Positions 25,864-34,916 of a stretch of 47,948 nt of DNA are shown in pieces. The stretch is from positions 1 to 47,948 of the forward strand of contig LSCC01000025.1 of assembly GCA_001577215.1 (NCBI GenBank), written 5' to 3'. The notes below the pieces were generated by a model. It was not told the DNA's origin and ran no database searches. It was given only the letters and a program-made list of their open reading frames with translations. This stretch comes from Fidelibacterota bacterium TCS52 (GTDB lineage Bacteria; Fidelibacterota; Fidelibacteria; Fidelibacterales; Fidelibacteraceae). Position 1 is the stretch's first letter, and each line of letters opens with the position of its first letter. Made by a program: the position numbers and the translations under genes.

Positions 25864-27093
25864 ATGAATCTAAAAGAAATATTATATTCGTCATTTGATT
25901 CGATAAGAGAAAATAAGACAAGATCTTTTTTGACTTTATTAGGTGTCATTATTGGTATTTTTTCGATCATTGGAGTAATGACCTCAATGAATATTCTATC
26001 ATCTTCAATGGAAACTAATTTAAGTACACTTGGAACAAATACATTCCAAATTCAAAAATATCCAAGTATTAATTTTGGTCCCGGTAGCCATAGAAGAAAG
26101 TATCACAATAGAAAAAATTTGACATATAAAGATTATTTAAAATTGGAAAAGAGAATTACTATTGCAGATTATATTTCCGGCGAAGATTGGCACTATACAA
26201 CTGTAAGATTTGAAGATAAAAAAACAAAACCAAATATACCAATCGTAGGTGTTACTCCTGAATGGGATTATACAAATAGTTATGACCTCAGAGAAGGTAG
26301 AATGATAACAAGCCAAGATATACGTCATCAAAGCAATGTTGCAATTATTGGACAAGATATTATTGATATTCTAATGCCACAATATTATCCGATTGGTCAA
26401 AAAATTAAAATTGATGGTGTCAAATTTAAAATTGTTGGAATCTGGGGTAAAAAAGGTGAGTTTTTTGGTGAATCAAAAGATAATCGTGTTATAATACCGT
26501 TGACTACTCATTTAAAAATGTTTAGTGGAAGAAGAACGAGTTTACATTATTGTGTTAGTACCATAGATCAAAATAGATTTGAATTAGCTAAAGATGAAGT
26601 TATTTATAATTTAAGAATAATTAGAGGAGTAGCACCTGGCGAGGAAAATGATTTTGAGATATTTTCTAATTCATCTCTGATAGAATCATTTAATAAAGTT
26701 ATGGATTCTGTTAAAATGGGTGGATTTGTTATTAGTTCTATCGCATTACTTGCTGCTGGAATCGGTATAATGAATATTATGTTGGTTTCGGTAAGCGAAC
26801 GAACTCGTGAAATCGGTATAAGAAAAAGTATTGGTGCAAGAAATAATGATATTTTGAGGCAATTTTTATTAGAGGCATTGATTTTAACTGAATTAGGTGG
26901 ATTGGTTGGAATTATTTTAGGGATCATCGGTGGGAATATTTTAGCGATTGTTTTGAAAATGAGTGCAGTAATTCCATGGGATTGGATTATTATTGGTGTA
27001 GTGGTTTGTTCTCTTATCGGAGGAATTTTTGGAACTTATCCGGCAGTTAAAGCGGCAAAATTAGATCCGATCGATGCGTTAAGGTATGAATAA
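25864..27093 (+). CDS. ABC transporter permease 2 (MacB/FtsX family)
   Basis: The 409-residue paralogue of the preceding gene has the same layout: NKTRSFLTLLGVIIG, a periplasmic domain, VSVSERTREIGIRKSIGAR and the end AAKLDPIDALRYE. It starts 18 bases after permease 1, behind TAAGGAAAA. Similarity at both ends but a diverged periplasmic domain fits a duplicated pair making an asymmetric transporter. It is the last gene of the efflux operon. Confidence 0.92.
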   Translation: MNLKEILYSSFDSIRENKTRSFLTLLGVIIGIFSIIGVMTSMNILSSSMETNLSTLGTNTFQIQKYPSINFGPGSHRRKYHNRKNLTYKDYLKLEKRITIADYISGEDWHYTTVRFEDKKTKPNIPIVGVTPEWDYTNSYDLREGRMITSQDIRHQSNVAIIGQDIIDILMPQYYPIGQKIKIDGVKFKIVGIWGKKGEFFGESKDNRVIIPLTTHLKMFSGRRTSLHYCVSTIDQNRFELAKDEVIYNLRIIRGVAPGEENDFEIFSNSSLIESFNKVMDSVKMGGFVISSIALLAAGIGIMNIMLVSVSERTREIGIRKSIGARNNDILRQFLLEALILTELGGLVGIILGIIGGNILAIVLKMSAVIPWDWIIIGVVVCSLIGGIFGTYPAVKAAKLDPIDALRYE

Positions 27094-27188
27094 ATGGACT
27101 AAAAATGAAGAGCTGGGATTGGAGAAGGGAAAAGGGAAAATGGAAAACGGGAAGTGATTTTGTCAGAATGGTTGGAAAAATAGTAAAA

Positions 27189-28031
27189 ATGAAAAATAAC
27201 CGTAAAGAAAAAAAATCCATAGAAATATATCAGCAAAAAGATTCAACTCCTGAAATTGAGGTTCTGTTGGAGGAAGATACTGTTTGGTTAAATCAAACCC
27301 AATTTGTTGAACTATTTCAAAGGGATCAATCCGTTATTTCTCGCAATATTAATAATGTTTTTAAAGAAGGTGAACTTGATAAAGAAAGCAATATGCATTT
27401 TTTGCATATTCCTAATTCAGATAAACCTGTTGCCTTTTATAATCTAGATGTCATTATTTCCGTCGGGTATCGTGTAAAATCCAAAATTGCTACCCAATTC
27501 CGTATTTGGGCGACCAATGTGCTTAAAAAACATTTGGTAAAGGGTTACACCATTAATGAAAAACGATTGAAAACCCAGGCACATAAGTACCGGGAATTGC
27601 AAAATTCAGTAAAACTTTTAGAAAATGTATTGGCATTGGATAAAATCACTCAGGAACAGGCACGCGGAATTATTGAAGTGGTAACCGACTATGCTTATGC
27701 TCTGGATGTGTTGGATCGGTACGATTTCAAAAAATTGTCACTCAAGAAAACCACTAAAAAAGAACTTTACAAACTGGATTATGATAAAGTGTTATCAATA
27801 ATTCAAAATCTTAAAAAACAGTTTGGCGAAAGTGACCTTTTTGGCATTCCAAAAGATGATAGTTTCAAAAGTTCTGTATCTGCAATATATCAATCTGTCG
27901 GCAGAAAGGACGCTTATTCAAGCATCGAAGAAAAAGCGGCTCATCTGCTTTATTTTGTAACTAAAAATCATTCATTTATTGATGGAAATAAACGAATAGC
28001 TGCAACTTTATTTGTCCATTTTTTGAATTAA
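27189..28031 (+). pseudogene. Truncated RhuM-family protein with Fic/Doc-like C-terminus
   Basis: I place the start at ATG 27189 (280 residues to the stop); the frame runs back to 27105, but that stretch is A/G-rich repeat-like text unlike any protein. Residues ~9-125 match the RhuM N-terminus: WLNQTQFVELFQRDQSVISRNINNVFKEG, YNLDVIISVGYRVKS and FRIWATNVLKKHLVKGY. The C-terminal part ends in the Fic/Doc motif HSFIDGNKR (261-269). The frame stops at TAA 28029-28031 just after FVHFLN, and the next codons, in the same frame, still read NKILYRK, which resembles the normal continuation, before a second stop at 28062-28064. The G+C content looks higher than in neighbouring genes, suggesting transfer. 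It may still make a shortened protein. Confidence 0.65.
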
Positions 28032-28160
28032 AATAAAATTTTGTATCGAAAATTGAAAGATTAAGCAAGTAAAGAAAATTAGTAGTAACTTAAAAGTTTT
28101 GATCTCCGAAATCGCTTACTGTACAAAGTCAAAACATTAAATACATAAAAAGGCACTATT

Positions 28161-30812
28161 TTATAACAAATTCCCAACATCAAGCCAATAAGAAAATTTC
28201 ATCATAAATATGTTGTCTGGATCACTATTCCATAGATCTTTTGTGTTTTTAGAAATATCTAATTTTCCATCTGTCTGATAATCAGATTTATTATTAGTCC
28301 ATACAAGATATAAAACAGAACCGGGAGCTACTTCCCATCTCAACACCATATTCGCTTTGAAAGATCTGTAATTAAAATTAGGATCTTCAAATGTAAAAGA
28401 TTCTGCTGGATCATCGCCATCTGGATCTATTATATATTCTTCATTTTCATAATTAATATTATCTACATCATATTTATTTGTCTCAATTGATTTCGGTTTA
28501 GCTAATTCTTTAAAATTATCATATTTTCCAACGGATATATAAGGTTGTGCAAAAAATTCCAATGATAATTTCGGAGTGAATGTCCAATTTATCCTAATTT
28601 GAGAAGATATCGTTTCTTGTGTCATATTACCAAATACATACCTGACACCATAAGTTTCGGTAGCTAGCTCATCTTCAAATTTATCGATCCATTGTAATGA
28701 CTCAACATTTTTAGAATATTTTGGTTCAATTTCAATATTTAAACGACTCGATGGTTTCCATTCAATCTCAAACTTGTATTCATTTCCATAACTGTTGATT
28801 TGATTTTGTCTTCCATATTCAACACCACAATCAAAAACAATTTTTTTTCTTCTATCCGACTGCAATGAAATATCTGCAAAAATTGTTTTTGGTATAGTAG
28901 TAAGTGGTCCGCCTCTTGTCAATCTTTTTGAATATGATTCAAGGAAATATCCTGCTTGTATTTGCATATCATAATAATTCATAAATTGAAAAAAATTAAA
29001 TGTCATAAATTTTTTGGCAAGATTGTTAAGTTCAAAATCATAATCTTCAGTATAAACAAAATGTATCATTTTGCGTCTGAATATTTTTCCGGGTTTATAC
29101 CATCTATAGCCCAAAACTAAATGATTATTTATTTTATCAGCCATCCACTGAAATCCCAGATCATTATTGGAAAATCCGGGAGAAACAGCACCGATTGCCG
29201 TATTTAAATAAAAGTTACCTTTTTGTTTATTCAACATTATTCTGCTAAACCATCCACTCATAGATGTTAAATTGCTATCTAATGAAAAATGTTTTGCATC
29301 AGGTCTTTGAAAATATCTGTGGGGTGATTCTTGAAAATTTAACATATAATCTTTTGTTCCTGAAATGTGAGAACCAATAACATTTCCCGTTAGTACCCAA
29401 ACTTTTTCCTTATCTAAAAATGTCCAGCCATCTACACCGAAAGTATAAGCATTGTTAGCTAATTGTTCGCTTAATAGTGAATCGCTTAGATCACGATTTA
29501 CAGAAGTGAACATCACTCCCAATGATTGGCGACTATTATTGTATTCCTTTTTTGAACGGAATGCTCCGTAATGAGTAAGAGGTTCTATCTCTTGTTTTAT
29601 TATTTCATTACCATTGTCTATTGATGCAAATGTTCGTTCGGTTATAGCACTTAATAAACCAATAGATAAATTGTTTTTTGTTTTGCCAGTCAATTTTCCA
29701 GCACCGAGGATTCTTGTTGCATTTGGTTTGTCAATATAGTCGTAATCAACATCTATGTTTCCTTGTGGTTTTCGTCCGATTCTTCTAGAATAAAGTAATT
29801 CCGGCACTCCAAAATTAAATCCCCAATTATTATTAGCTCCTCCCATTCCGAATTGAAAGATATTCTGTCCTTCAATAAAAAAAGGTCTTTTTTCTCGAAA
29901 AAATGTTTCAAATGCAGATAAATTCATAACTGCCGGATCGGCTTCCACCTGTCCGAAATCAGGATTAAAAGTAGCGTCTAATGTTAAATTACTTCCTAGT
30001 CCTATTTTTAAATTTCCACCGATCTTTAATTGATGTTGATCATCGGTATAAAATGGATCATTATCCTCGTGATCTAAATATTGAGTTTTTCCTACAACAT
30101 AAGGTAAAATTTCTATTCGTTTTTTTTGTTGAATTTCCTCTAATCCGGTTAGGTCAGCAAAATGAGAAACAAGTCCACTTGCACTATCCGGAACCATTAT
30201 ATAAAAATCTGATTCATTATTTCTAAAAATATTTCGGCTAAAATTTATTCCCCAAATCATTTTATCACTTTTATTATATCGTAATTGTGAAAGTGGAATT
30301 TTTATTTCTAAATCCCAGCTTTTGTTATTTATTGATGTTTTTGCTTCCCAAATTCCATTCCAAGAATCATCTATATTGCTATCGTTGTATAGAGTACCAT
30401 CACCAACCGAACCTCCAGGGTTAATTGAAAAATAAAATCCTGTTCTGTTATCATCATATGAATCAATTGCGACAAAAAATAAATCAGAATTGAAACTTGC
30501 GTCTTTTCTTGCTAACTTTTTATCAATTAAATTTGGCTTTGAGTCAAATAATTTTGCTGCCACATAAATGTAAGAATCGTCATAAGCAACCCAAACATTT
30601 GTTTTTTCTGTAGCTTTTTCTCCCTCATTTGGTTCCTTTTGAATAAAATTTGATACAGGTTTGTTTTTCCATATATCTTCATTGAGAATTCCATCTATAG
30701 TTATTTCATTTTTTGATTTATACGCTATTACTGTCTTATCTACTTTTGTAGAAAATCCAAAACTTACCAAAAGCAGTAATGTTATAATCAATTTTAATCT
30801 ATTTTTTATCAT
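28161..30812 (-). CDS. DUF5916-type outer-membrane protein with CBM9-like N-terminus
   Basis: An 883-residue exported protein (signal peptide LKLIITLLLLVSFGFS) starting behind AAGGAAA. Residues ~28-230 form a carbohydrate-binding family 9-like domain: ITIDGILNEDIWKNKP, VWVAYDDSYIYVAAKLFD and DSYDDNRTGFYFSINPGG. The remaining ~600 residues are strand-rich, with LDATFNPDFGQVEADPAVMNLSAFETFFREKRPFF in pieces typical of the family, and end in a long barrel. Such proteins are common in Bacteroidota and relatives, and their role is not settled. A TTGACA on the minus strand at 30883-30888 could be its -35, but no good -10 follows. Confidence 0.82.
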   Translation of the reverse strand: MIKNRLKLIITLLLLVSFGFSTKVDKTVIAYKSKNEITIDGILNEDIWKNKPVSNFIQKEPNEGEKATEKTNVWVAYDDSYIYVAAKLFDSKPNLIDKKLARKDASFNSDLFFVAIDSYDDNRTGFYFSINPGGSVGDGTLYNDSNIDDSWNGIWEAKTSINNKSWDLEIKIPLSQLRYNKSDKMIWGINFSRNIFRNNESDFYIMVPDSASGLVSHFADLTGLEEIQQKKRIEILPYVVGKTQYLDHEDNDPFYTDDQHQLKIGGNLKIGLGSNLTLDATFNPDFGQVEADPAVMNLSAFETFFREKRPFFIEGQNIFQFGMGGANNNWGFNFGVPELLYSRRIGRKPQGNIDVDYDYIDKPNATRILGAGKLTGKTKNNLSIGLLSAITERTFASIDNGNEIIKQEIEPLTHYGAFRSKKEYNNSRQSLGVMFTSVNRDLSDSLLSEQLANNAYTFGVDGWTFLDKEKVWVLTGNVIGSHISGTKDYMLNFQESPHRYFQRPDAKHFSLDSNLTSMSGWFSRIMLNKQKGNFYLNTAIGAVSPGFSNNDLGFQWMADKINNHLVLGYRWYKPGKIFRRKMIHFVYTEDYDFELNNLAKKFMTFNFFQFMNYYDMQIQAGYFLESYSKRLTRGGPLTTIPKTIFADISLQSDRRKKIVFDCGVEYGRQNQINSYGNEYKFEIEWKPSSRLNIEIEPKYSKNVESLQWIDKFEDELATETYGVRYVFGNMTQETISSQIRINWTFTPKLSLEFFAQPYISVGKYDNFKELAKPKSIETNKYDVDNINYENEEYIIDPDGDDPAESFTFEDPNFNYRSFKANMVLRWEVAPGSVLYLVWTNNKSDYQTDGKLDISKNTKDLWNSDPDNIFMMKFSYWLDVGNLL

Positions 30813-31036
30813 TCAATTTCCTTTATTTTTATTTGTTGAACAATGCAAAAATAATCATTTGGCAAGTAACAGATCATATAGTTGTCAATAAAGTTATGAA
30901 ATATAGTTATTTTTATTAGAAAAGGCAATAAATGAAAAATGATGCAGATAATATTTTTTTTAGAATGATTGTATTTGATATAAAAATATTTTATTTTTTA
31001 ATGATTGGGAAATAGTAATATTTTAAAAAGAGAAAA

Positions 31037-32347
31037 ATGAAAAAAGTAGAATTATTAATACCGGCAGGCGATTTTGAAAAATTAAAATATGCTTTTGCAT
31101 TTGGTGCAGATGCAGTTTATGCTGGAATTCCGTTGTTTTCTCTCCGAACTCGCGAAATTGGATTTACTTCAGCGAATATTAGTAAAGCAATTGAATATAC
31201 GCACAAATTGGGAAAGAAAATTTATCTTGTTATGAATATTTATGCTCATAATATTAAAGTAAAACCATTTTTAAATGAGCTTGAAAAAATTGTAAAAATG
31301 AAACCCGATGGAATTATCATGGTTGATCCCGGATTAATAAATATTGCTCTGAAAAAATTTCCGAATTTAGTCATTCACTTATCTACGCAGGCGAATACTA
31401 CAAATTGGACTTCAGTTAAATTTTGGCGTGATCTTGGAATTAAAAGAATTATTTTAACAAGAGAATTGAGTTTAAAAGAGATAACAGAAATACACAAACA
31501 GGTTCCGGATATTGAGTTGGAAGCGTTTGTTCATGGATCGATTTGTATTGCATATTCTGGAAGATGTTTAATTTCAAATTATCTGAATCACAGAGATGCA
31601 AATCAGGGGACTTGCACAAATAGTTGCCGATGGGAATATAAGCTTGGATATGATAAAAGTTCGTTATTGAAAGTGGAAAATCAACAGAAACCATATTCAA
31701 TGGAAAATTATATTTCACCTCCGGATGGATTTTATGTAAAAGAACAAAAACGAGTAAATGACAAATTCCCAATTTTAGAAGATGAGTATGGAACTTACCT
31801 AATGAATTCAAAGGATTTATGTAGCATCGAATTAATACCAGATTTGATAAAAGCCGGGGTTATGAGTTTGAAAATAGAAGGAAGAACAAAATCTGTATAT
31901 TATGCAGCAATGGTATCTCGTGCTTACAGAAAAGCAATTGATAATTACTATAACAATAAAAAATTTGATCCGGAAAATTTAAAAGATTTAATGGCATTGA
32001 GTTCGCGAACATATACCACTGGATTTTACACAAGAAATCCAAGGCAATATGGCGAAAATTTTGAAGATGGATATTCTGCAAGTGAAACTCATAAAGTTGT
32101 TGGAATTATTAGAAATTATAATTCAAAAAATGGTCTAGCGGAAGTGGAAATTAAAAATAGAATAAATATTAATGATAAGTTGGAAATAATTACTCCAAAT
32201 AAAAAAGAATTAATTAAAGTTAAAGAGATAGTCAACAAAAAAGATATAAGTGTTAAAGCTGCACACGGCGGTGCCGAAAATGTCTTTATTACTTTAGAAA
32301 ATGATCCGGGTAAATTTGCATTTTTGAGAAGTAAAATTGAAAATTGA
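31037..32347 (+). CDS. trhP: tRNA hydroxylation protein TrhP-like (peptidase family U32)
   Basis: The 436-residue protein has the U32 signature ELEAFVHGSICIAYSGRC, followed by NHRDANQGTCTNSCRWEY with the cysteines that hold an iron-sulfur cluster in this family. The N-terminus, LLIPAGDFEKLKYAFAFGADAVYAG, is also typical. A C-terminal beta domain (residues ~350-436) matches the longer TrhP/YegQ form rather than short RlhA- or UbiV-like members. TrhP is needed for prephenate-dependent hydroxylation of uridine 34 in some tRNAs. The shikimate cluster in this window would supply the chorismate from which prephenate is made, but no direct genetic link is visible. Confidence 0.8.
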   Translation: MKKVELLIPAGDFEKLKYAFAFGADAVYAGIPLFSLRTREIGFTSANISKAIEYTHKLGKKIYLVMNIYAHNIKVKPFLNELEKIVKMKPDGIIMVDPGLINIALKKFPNLVIHLSTQANTTNWTSVKFWRDLGIKRIILTRELSLKEITEIHKQVPDIELEAFVHGSICIAYSGRCLISNYLNHRDANQGTCTNSCRWEYKLGYDKSSLLKVENQQKPYSMENYISPPDGFYVKEQKRVNDKFPILEDEYGTYLMNSKDLCSIELIPDLIKAGVMSLKIEGRTKSVYYAAMVSRAYRKAIDNYYNNKKFDPENLKDLMALSSRTYTTGFYTRNPRQYGENFEDGYSASETHKVVGIIRNYNSKNGLAEVEIKNRININDKLEIITPNKKELIKVKEIVNKKDISVKAAHGGAENVFITLENDPGKFAFLRSKIEN

Positions 32348-32436
32348 CCGCAAGGAAGTCAAAGGAAAAATAAAAGAAAGTTATTTCAAACAATAATTAA
32401 TTTTTTGCGTTTTTTCCCTTTGTGGACTTGCCGGGA
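32348..32436. repeat. Degenerate inverted intergenic repeat
   Basis: Directly after the trhP stop, CCGCAAGGAAGTCAAAGGAAA (from about 32348) is matched in inverse by TTTCCCTTTGTGGACTTGCCGG (about 32413-32434). The core resembles the arms at 371-391 and 4724-4791. The 206-base gap before mpg holds no other gene; an AT-rich stretch with TTATATTATCTG near 32510 could contain the mpg promoter, but I cannot define it. Confidence 0.45.
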
Positions 32437-32553
32437 AATATTTCATGCAAAATCTTAATCCGTAACCAAAATTTGGTAAATAAATTACTAATAATTTAAT
32501 TATTAATTGTTATATTATCTGTAAGCAAAAAGTTTTGAAATATATAGAGGAGA

Positions 32554-33156
32554 ATGCTAAAAAATAAATTAAATAAAAGTTTTTACACTCGTGATGTTAT
32601 TACAGTTGCTCGGGAAGCATTAGGTAAAATTTTTGTTAGAATAGAAAATGGTGAGAAATTATCAGGTAAAATTGTTGAAGTGGAAGCATATCATGGAGAA
32701 ACAGACGAATCAGCTCACAGTTATTTTGGTGTTACAAAACGCAATAAGGTAATGTTTGAAACTGGCGGGTTGTTTTATGTTTATTTTATTTATGGAATTC
32801 ATTATTGTTGTAATATTGTTACCGGAAAACAGGGTGAGGGAGATGCTGTTTTGTTAAGAGGAATAGAACCGCTGTCAGGAATAGAAAAAATGGCATTCAA
32901 TCGTTATAACAAAAGTGATATTTCAGGTATTAAAAGGATAAATTTGTCAAATGGACCCGGCAAAATTTGTCAAGCATTTAAAATAAATAGAGATCAAAAT
33001 GGAATTAATTTAACAGATAATACAATTTATTTATTGGATAATGAAAAAGTAAAAGAAAAAGAAATCGCAAGTAAAAAAAGAATAGGAATAAAAAGATCAA
33101 AAGATCTGCAATGGAGATTTTATATAAAAAATAACCAATATGTATCAAAAAAATAA
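32554..33156 (+). CDS. mpg: 3-methyladenine DNA glycosylase (AAG/MPG type)
   Basis: A 200-residue base-excision repair enzyme that removes alkylated purines. Motifs: VAREALGK, IVEVEAYHG with the catalytic Glu44 and the intercalating-region Tyr46, DESAHSYFG, RNKVMFETGGLFYVYFIYGIHYC split over the core, and SNGPGKICQAF. Length is normal. GAGGAG lies almost against the ATG (one base between GGAG and the start), closer than usual, and no alternative start is available before conserved sequence. The end overlaps the next gene by 17 bases. Confidence 0.92.
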   Translation: MLKNKLNKSFYTRDVITVAREALGKIFVRIENGEKLSGKIVEVEAYHGETDESAHSYFGVTKRNKVMFETGGLFYVYFIYGIHYCCNIVTGKQGEGDAVLLRGIEPLSGIEKMAFNRYNKSDISGIKRINLSNGPGKICQAFKINRDQNGINLTDNTIYLLDNEKVKEKEIASKKRIGIKRSKDLQWRFYIKNNQYVSKK

Positions 33157-33835
33157 AGGCCAAAATACAAAATTTAAATTAAATCCTGAACTTATTTGGA
33201 GCAAACTTGGAGTATATCAAGAAATTATTTTGTTGGGATTAATTTTAACAATTTATGTTATTAGTGAATTTGTTTATAAAATGAATCCAGTTAAACATCA
33301 TTCAATTTATGAATGGCATAAAAGAGTATTCTCAATTTTTGAATTAAAAGATGCGTTCCCATTTTTAATAAAAGGTGCACTTATTGGAATATTGGTTTCA
33401 TTTATGATTGTAATTTTAGAAATAATAATTTCGAAATTAAAAAAAGAGAATTGGTATTCAAATCTGACACGAAATAATTTTTTATTACCAAAAACAAAAC
33501 ACCAGAGAAAAATGGCAACAGTAATTGTTTTTAGTGGCTCTTTTATCGAAGAAGTAATTTTCAGAGGAATGATTTTTTTTGCAATATTACCAATATGGAA
33601 TTCTTGGATCTGGTCGGCTTTGATCGTATCTTCTATTTTTGCTTTTTTTCATGCTGATGTACAAGGATTTTTATCATCGGTTTGGATTTTTATTATTAGT
33701 GTGATTCTTTCGTTTTTGATCTTTGAATATCAATCAATAGTAATAATTTATTCAACACATTTAACCATAAATTTAATAAGTGTTTTTCTTATGCCACAAT
33801 TAATTGAATATTTTAAAAATATAATGGAGAATTGA
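33140..33835 (+). CDS. CPBP-family intramembrane metalloprotease
   Basis: The 231-residue membrane protein carries the CPBP (CAAX protease and bacteriocin-processing, or Abi) motifs: EEVIFRG with Glu137-Glu138 and Arg, FFHAD with His171, and THLTINL. Two hydrophobic segments precede the core and two or three follow. Family members are membrane-embedded glutamyl proteases, some acting in bacteriocin self-immunity, and the substrate here is unknown. It overlaps mpg by 17 bases and the next gene by 4, so all three are probably one operon. Confidence 0.85.
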   Translation: MYQKNKGQNTKFKLNPELIWSKLGVYQEIILLGLILTIYVISEFVYKMNPVKHHSIYEWHKRVFSIFELKDAFPFLIKGALIGILVSFMIVILEIIISKLKKENWYSNLTRNNFLLPKTKHQRKMATVIVFSGSFIEEVIFRGMIFFAILPIWNSWIWSALIVSSIFAFFHADVQGFLSSVWIFIISVILSFLIFEYQSIVIIYSTHLTINLISVFLMPQLIEYFKNIMEN

Positions 33836-34692
33836 TCTTAAAATCACTAAAAATAATCATAATTTTGTTATTCATTAATATTGGTTTATGTAGCAATTCT
33901 TTTAAATCAGAACGAAAAACCGATTTTACTACTAGCTTGAATATTGATAAAATTGCAACTCAATACAGATATTATAATAATGATTCACTATTTTTCTCTT
34001 TTGAAGTGGGTGTTTTCCCATTAGAATTTGTATCACCCGGTGTTTATTGGATAAATAAAGATTTATATCATTTAGGTGACCTATATGAATGGAATATTTG
34101 GAGCTTAATTTCTGGTTCAGATGGCAGGCCCTATCAGTTCAAAATATTTCACGGAGTAAATAAAAAATATGGTAAAAATAAAAAAAATATTCGAGGAAAT
34201 TTTATTTCTTATTCTGCTCACAGCAGATTTGATGAAAAAATATATACATTGCCATCATATCAAATTGGCTACGAAAATAAATATGTACAATCTTATTCCA
34301 AAATAAGTCAAGTTATTAGTAAAATTCAGCTATCTTTTTTGTTATTTGGTAGAGATTTTGATGAGCAAGTGATAAGAGCACAGTATTTGAAAAAAGGAAT
34401 GATACCTGATTTTCTTCCATTTGTGGATATGGATAAATTGGTGTGGAATACAAGAATTCATTGGAGTATTACTACCCGTTTTGACAGAGATGTCAAATTA
34501 TATGTTGAGAGACCTTTTTTCATTAATCTTGGTAAATATTATTTATATTTTACTTTCGGAGTTGGAGCAAAAATTTACACACCATATACAATATATAAAG
34601 ATAATACTTTTCAAGTAGAATCGTCGGATATGAAAATAGTCCCTGTGATCAATGCGGATATTTATTTTCCTTATGATCAATTATTTTTTTAA
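33832..34692 (+). CDS. Exported protein of unknown function, possible outer-membrane barrel
   Basis: I do not recognise this family. The start appears to be TTG 33832, in a TTGA overlap with the stop of the CPBP gene; GGAG at 33826-33829 is very close to it. The 286-residue product has an N-terminal signal peptide (IIIILLFINIGLCS). The mature part has many alternating aromatic strands, such as SLFFSFEVGVFP, YYLYFTFGVGAKIY and VPVINADIYFP, and ends in Phe-Phe, as many outer-membrane barrels end in an aromatic residue. An outer-membrane or periplasmic location is likely, and nothing indicates an enzyme. Confidence 0.6.
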   Translation: MILKSLKIIIILLFINIGLCSNSFKSERKTDFTTSLNIDKIATQYRYYNNDSLFFSFEVGVFPLEFVSPGVYWINKDLYHLGDLYEWNIWSLISGSDGRPYQFKIFHGVNKKYGKNKKNIRGNFISYSAHSRFDEKIYTLPSYQIGYENKYVQSYSKISQVISKIQLSFLLFGRDFDEQVIRAQYLKKGMIPDFLPFVDMDKLVWNTRIHWSITTRFDRDVKLYVERPFFINLGKYYLYFTFGVGAKIYTPYTIYKDNTFQVESSDMKIVPVINADIYFPYDQLFF

Positions 34693-34758
34693 TAAAGATT
34701 GTTTTTTTTATTGTTATGAATATGTTAAATTATTCGAGTGTGAATTTAGAGGACAAAA

Positions 34759-34905
34759 ATGAAAATTAAAATATTAATAGAATTATTTCACTATTCAAAT
34801 AAACATAAAAAATTTATTTTTGCACCATTGATCTTACTGACAATTTTCTTAATTTGGTTGATTTTAAACAAAGGAAATTGTATTATTTTACCATTCATCT
34901 TTTAA
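34759..34905 (+). CDS. DUF5989-like small membrane protein (48 residues)
   Basis: A short gene with a good ribosome site (AGAGGA at 34748-34753, five bases before ATG). The 48 residues start MKIKILIELFHYSNKHKK, then one membrane helix FIFAPLILLTIFLIWLIL, then a short tail ending ILPFIF. This pattern, a basic amphipathic start, one helix and a closing PFI-F, matches my memory of DUF5989 proteins. Those are often encoded beside SxtJ-type membrane proteins, carbamoyltransferases and SGNH hydrolases. An SGNH-like gene follows 11 bases downstream, which supports the assignment; the SxtJ and carbamoyltransferase genes are absent. Confidence 0.7.
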   Translation: MKIKILIELFHYSNKHKKFIFAPLILLTIFLIWLILNKGNCIILPFIF

Positions 34906-34916
34906 TATAAATATAA

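Noticed and set aside
27105..27188. N-terminal extension of the RhuM-like gene
   Set aside because: The translated text is unlike the family and derives from an A/G-rich repeat-like stretch; the ATG at 27189 fits family starts.
28161..30812. TonB-dependent receptor
   Set aside because: There is no plug domain or TonB box; the N-terminus is CBM9-like and the rest fits DUF5916.
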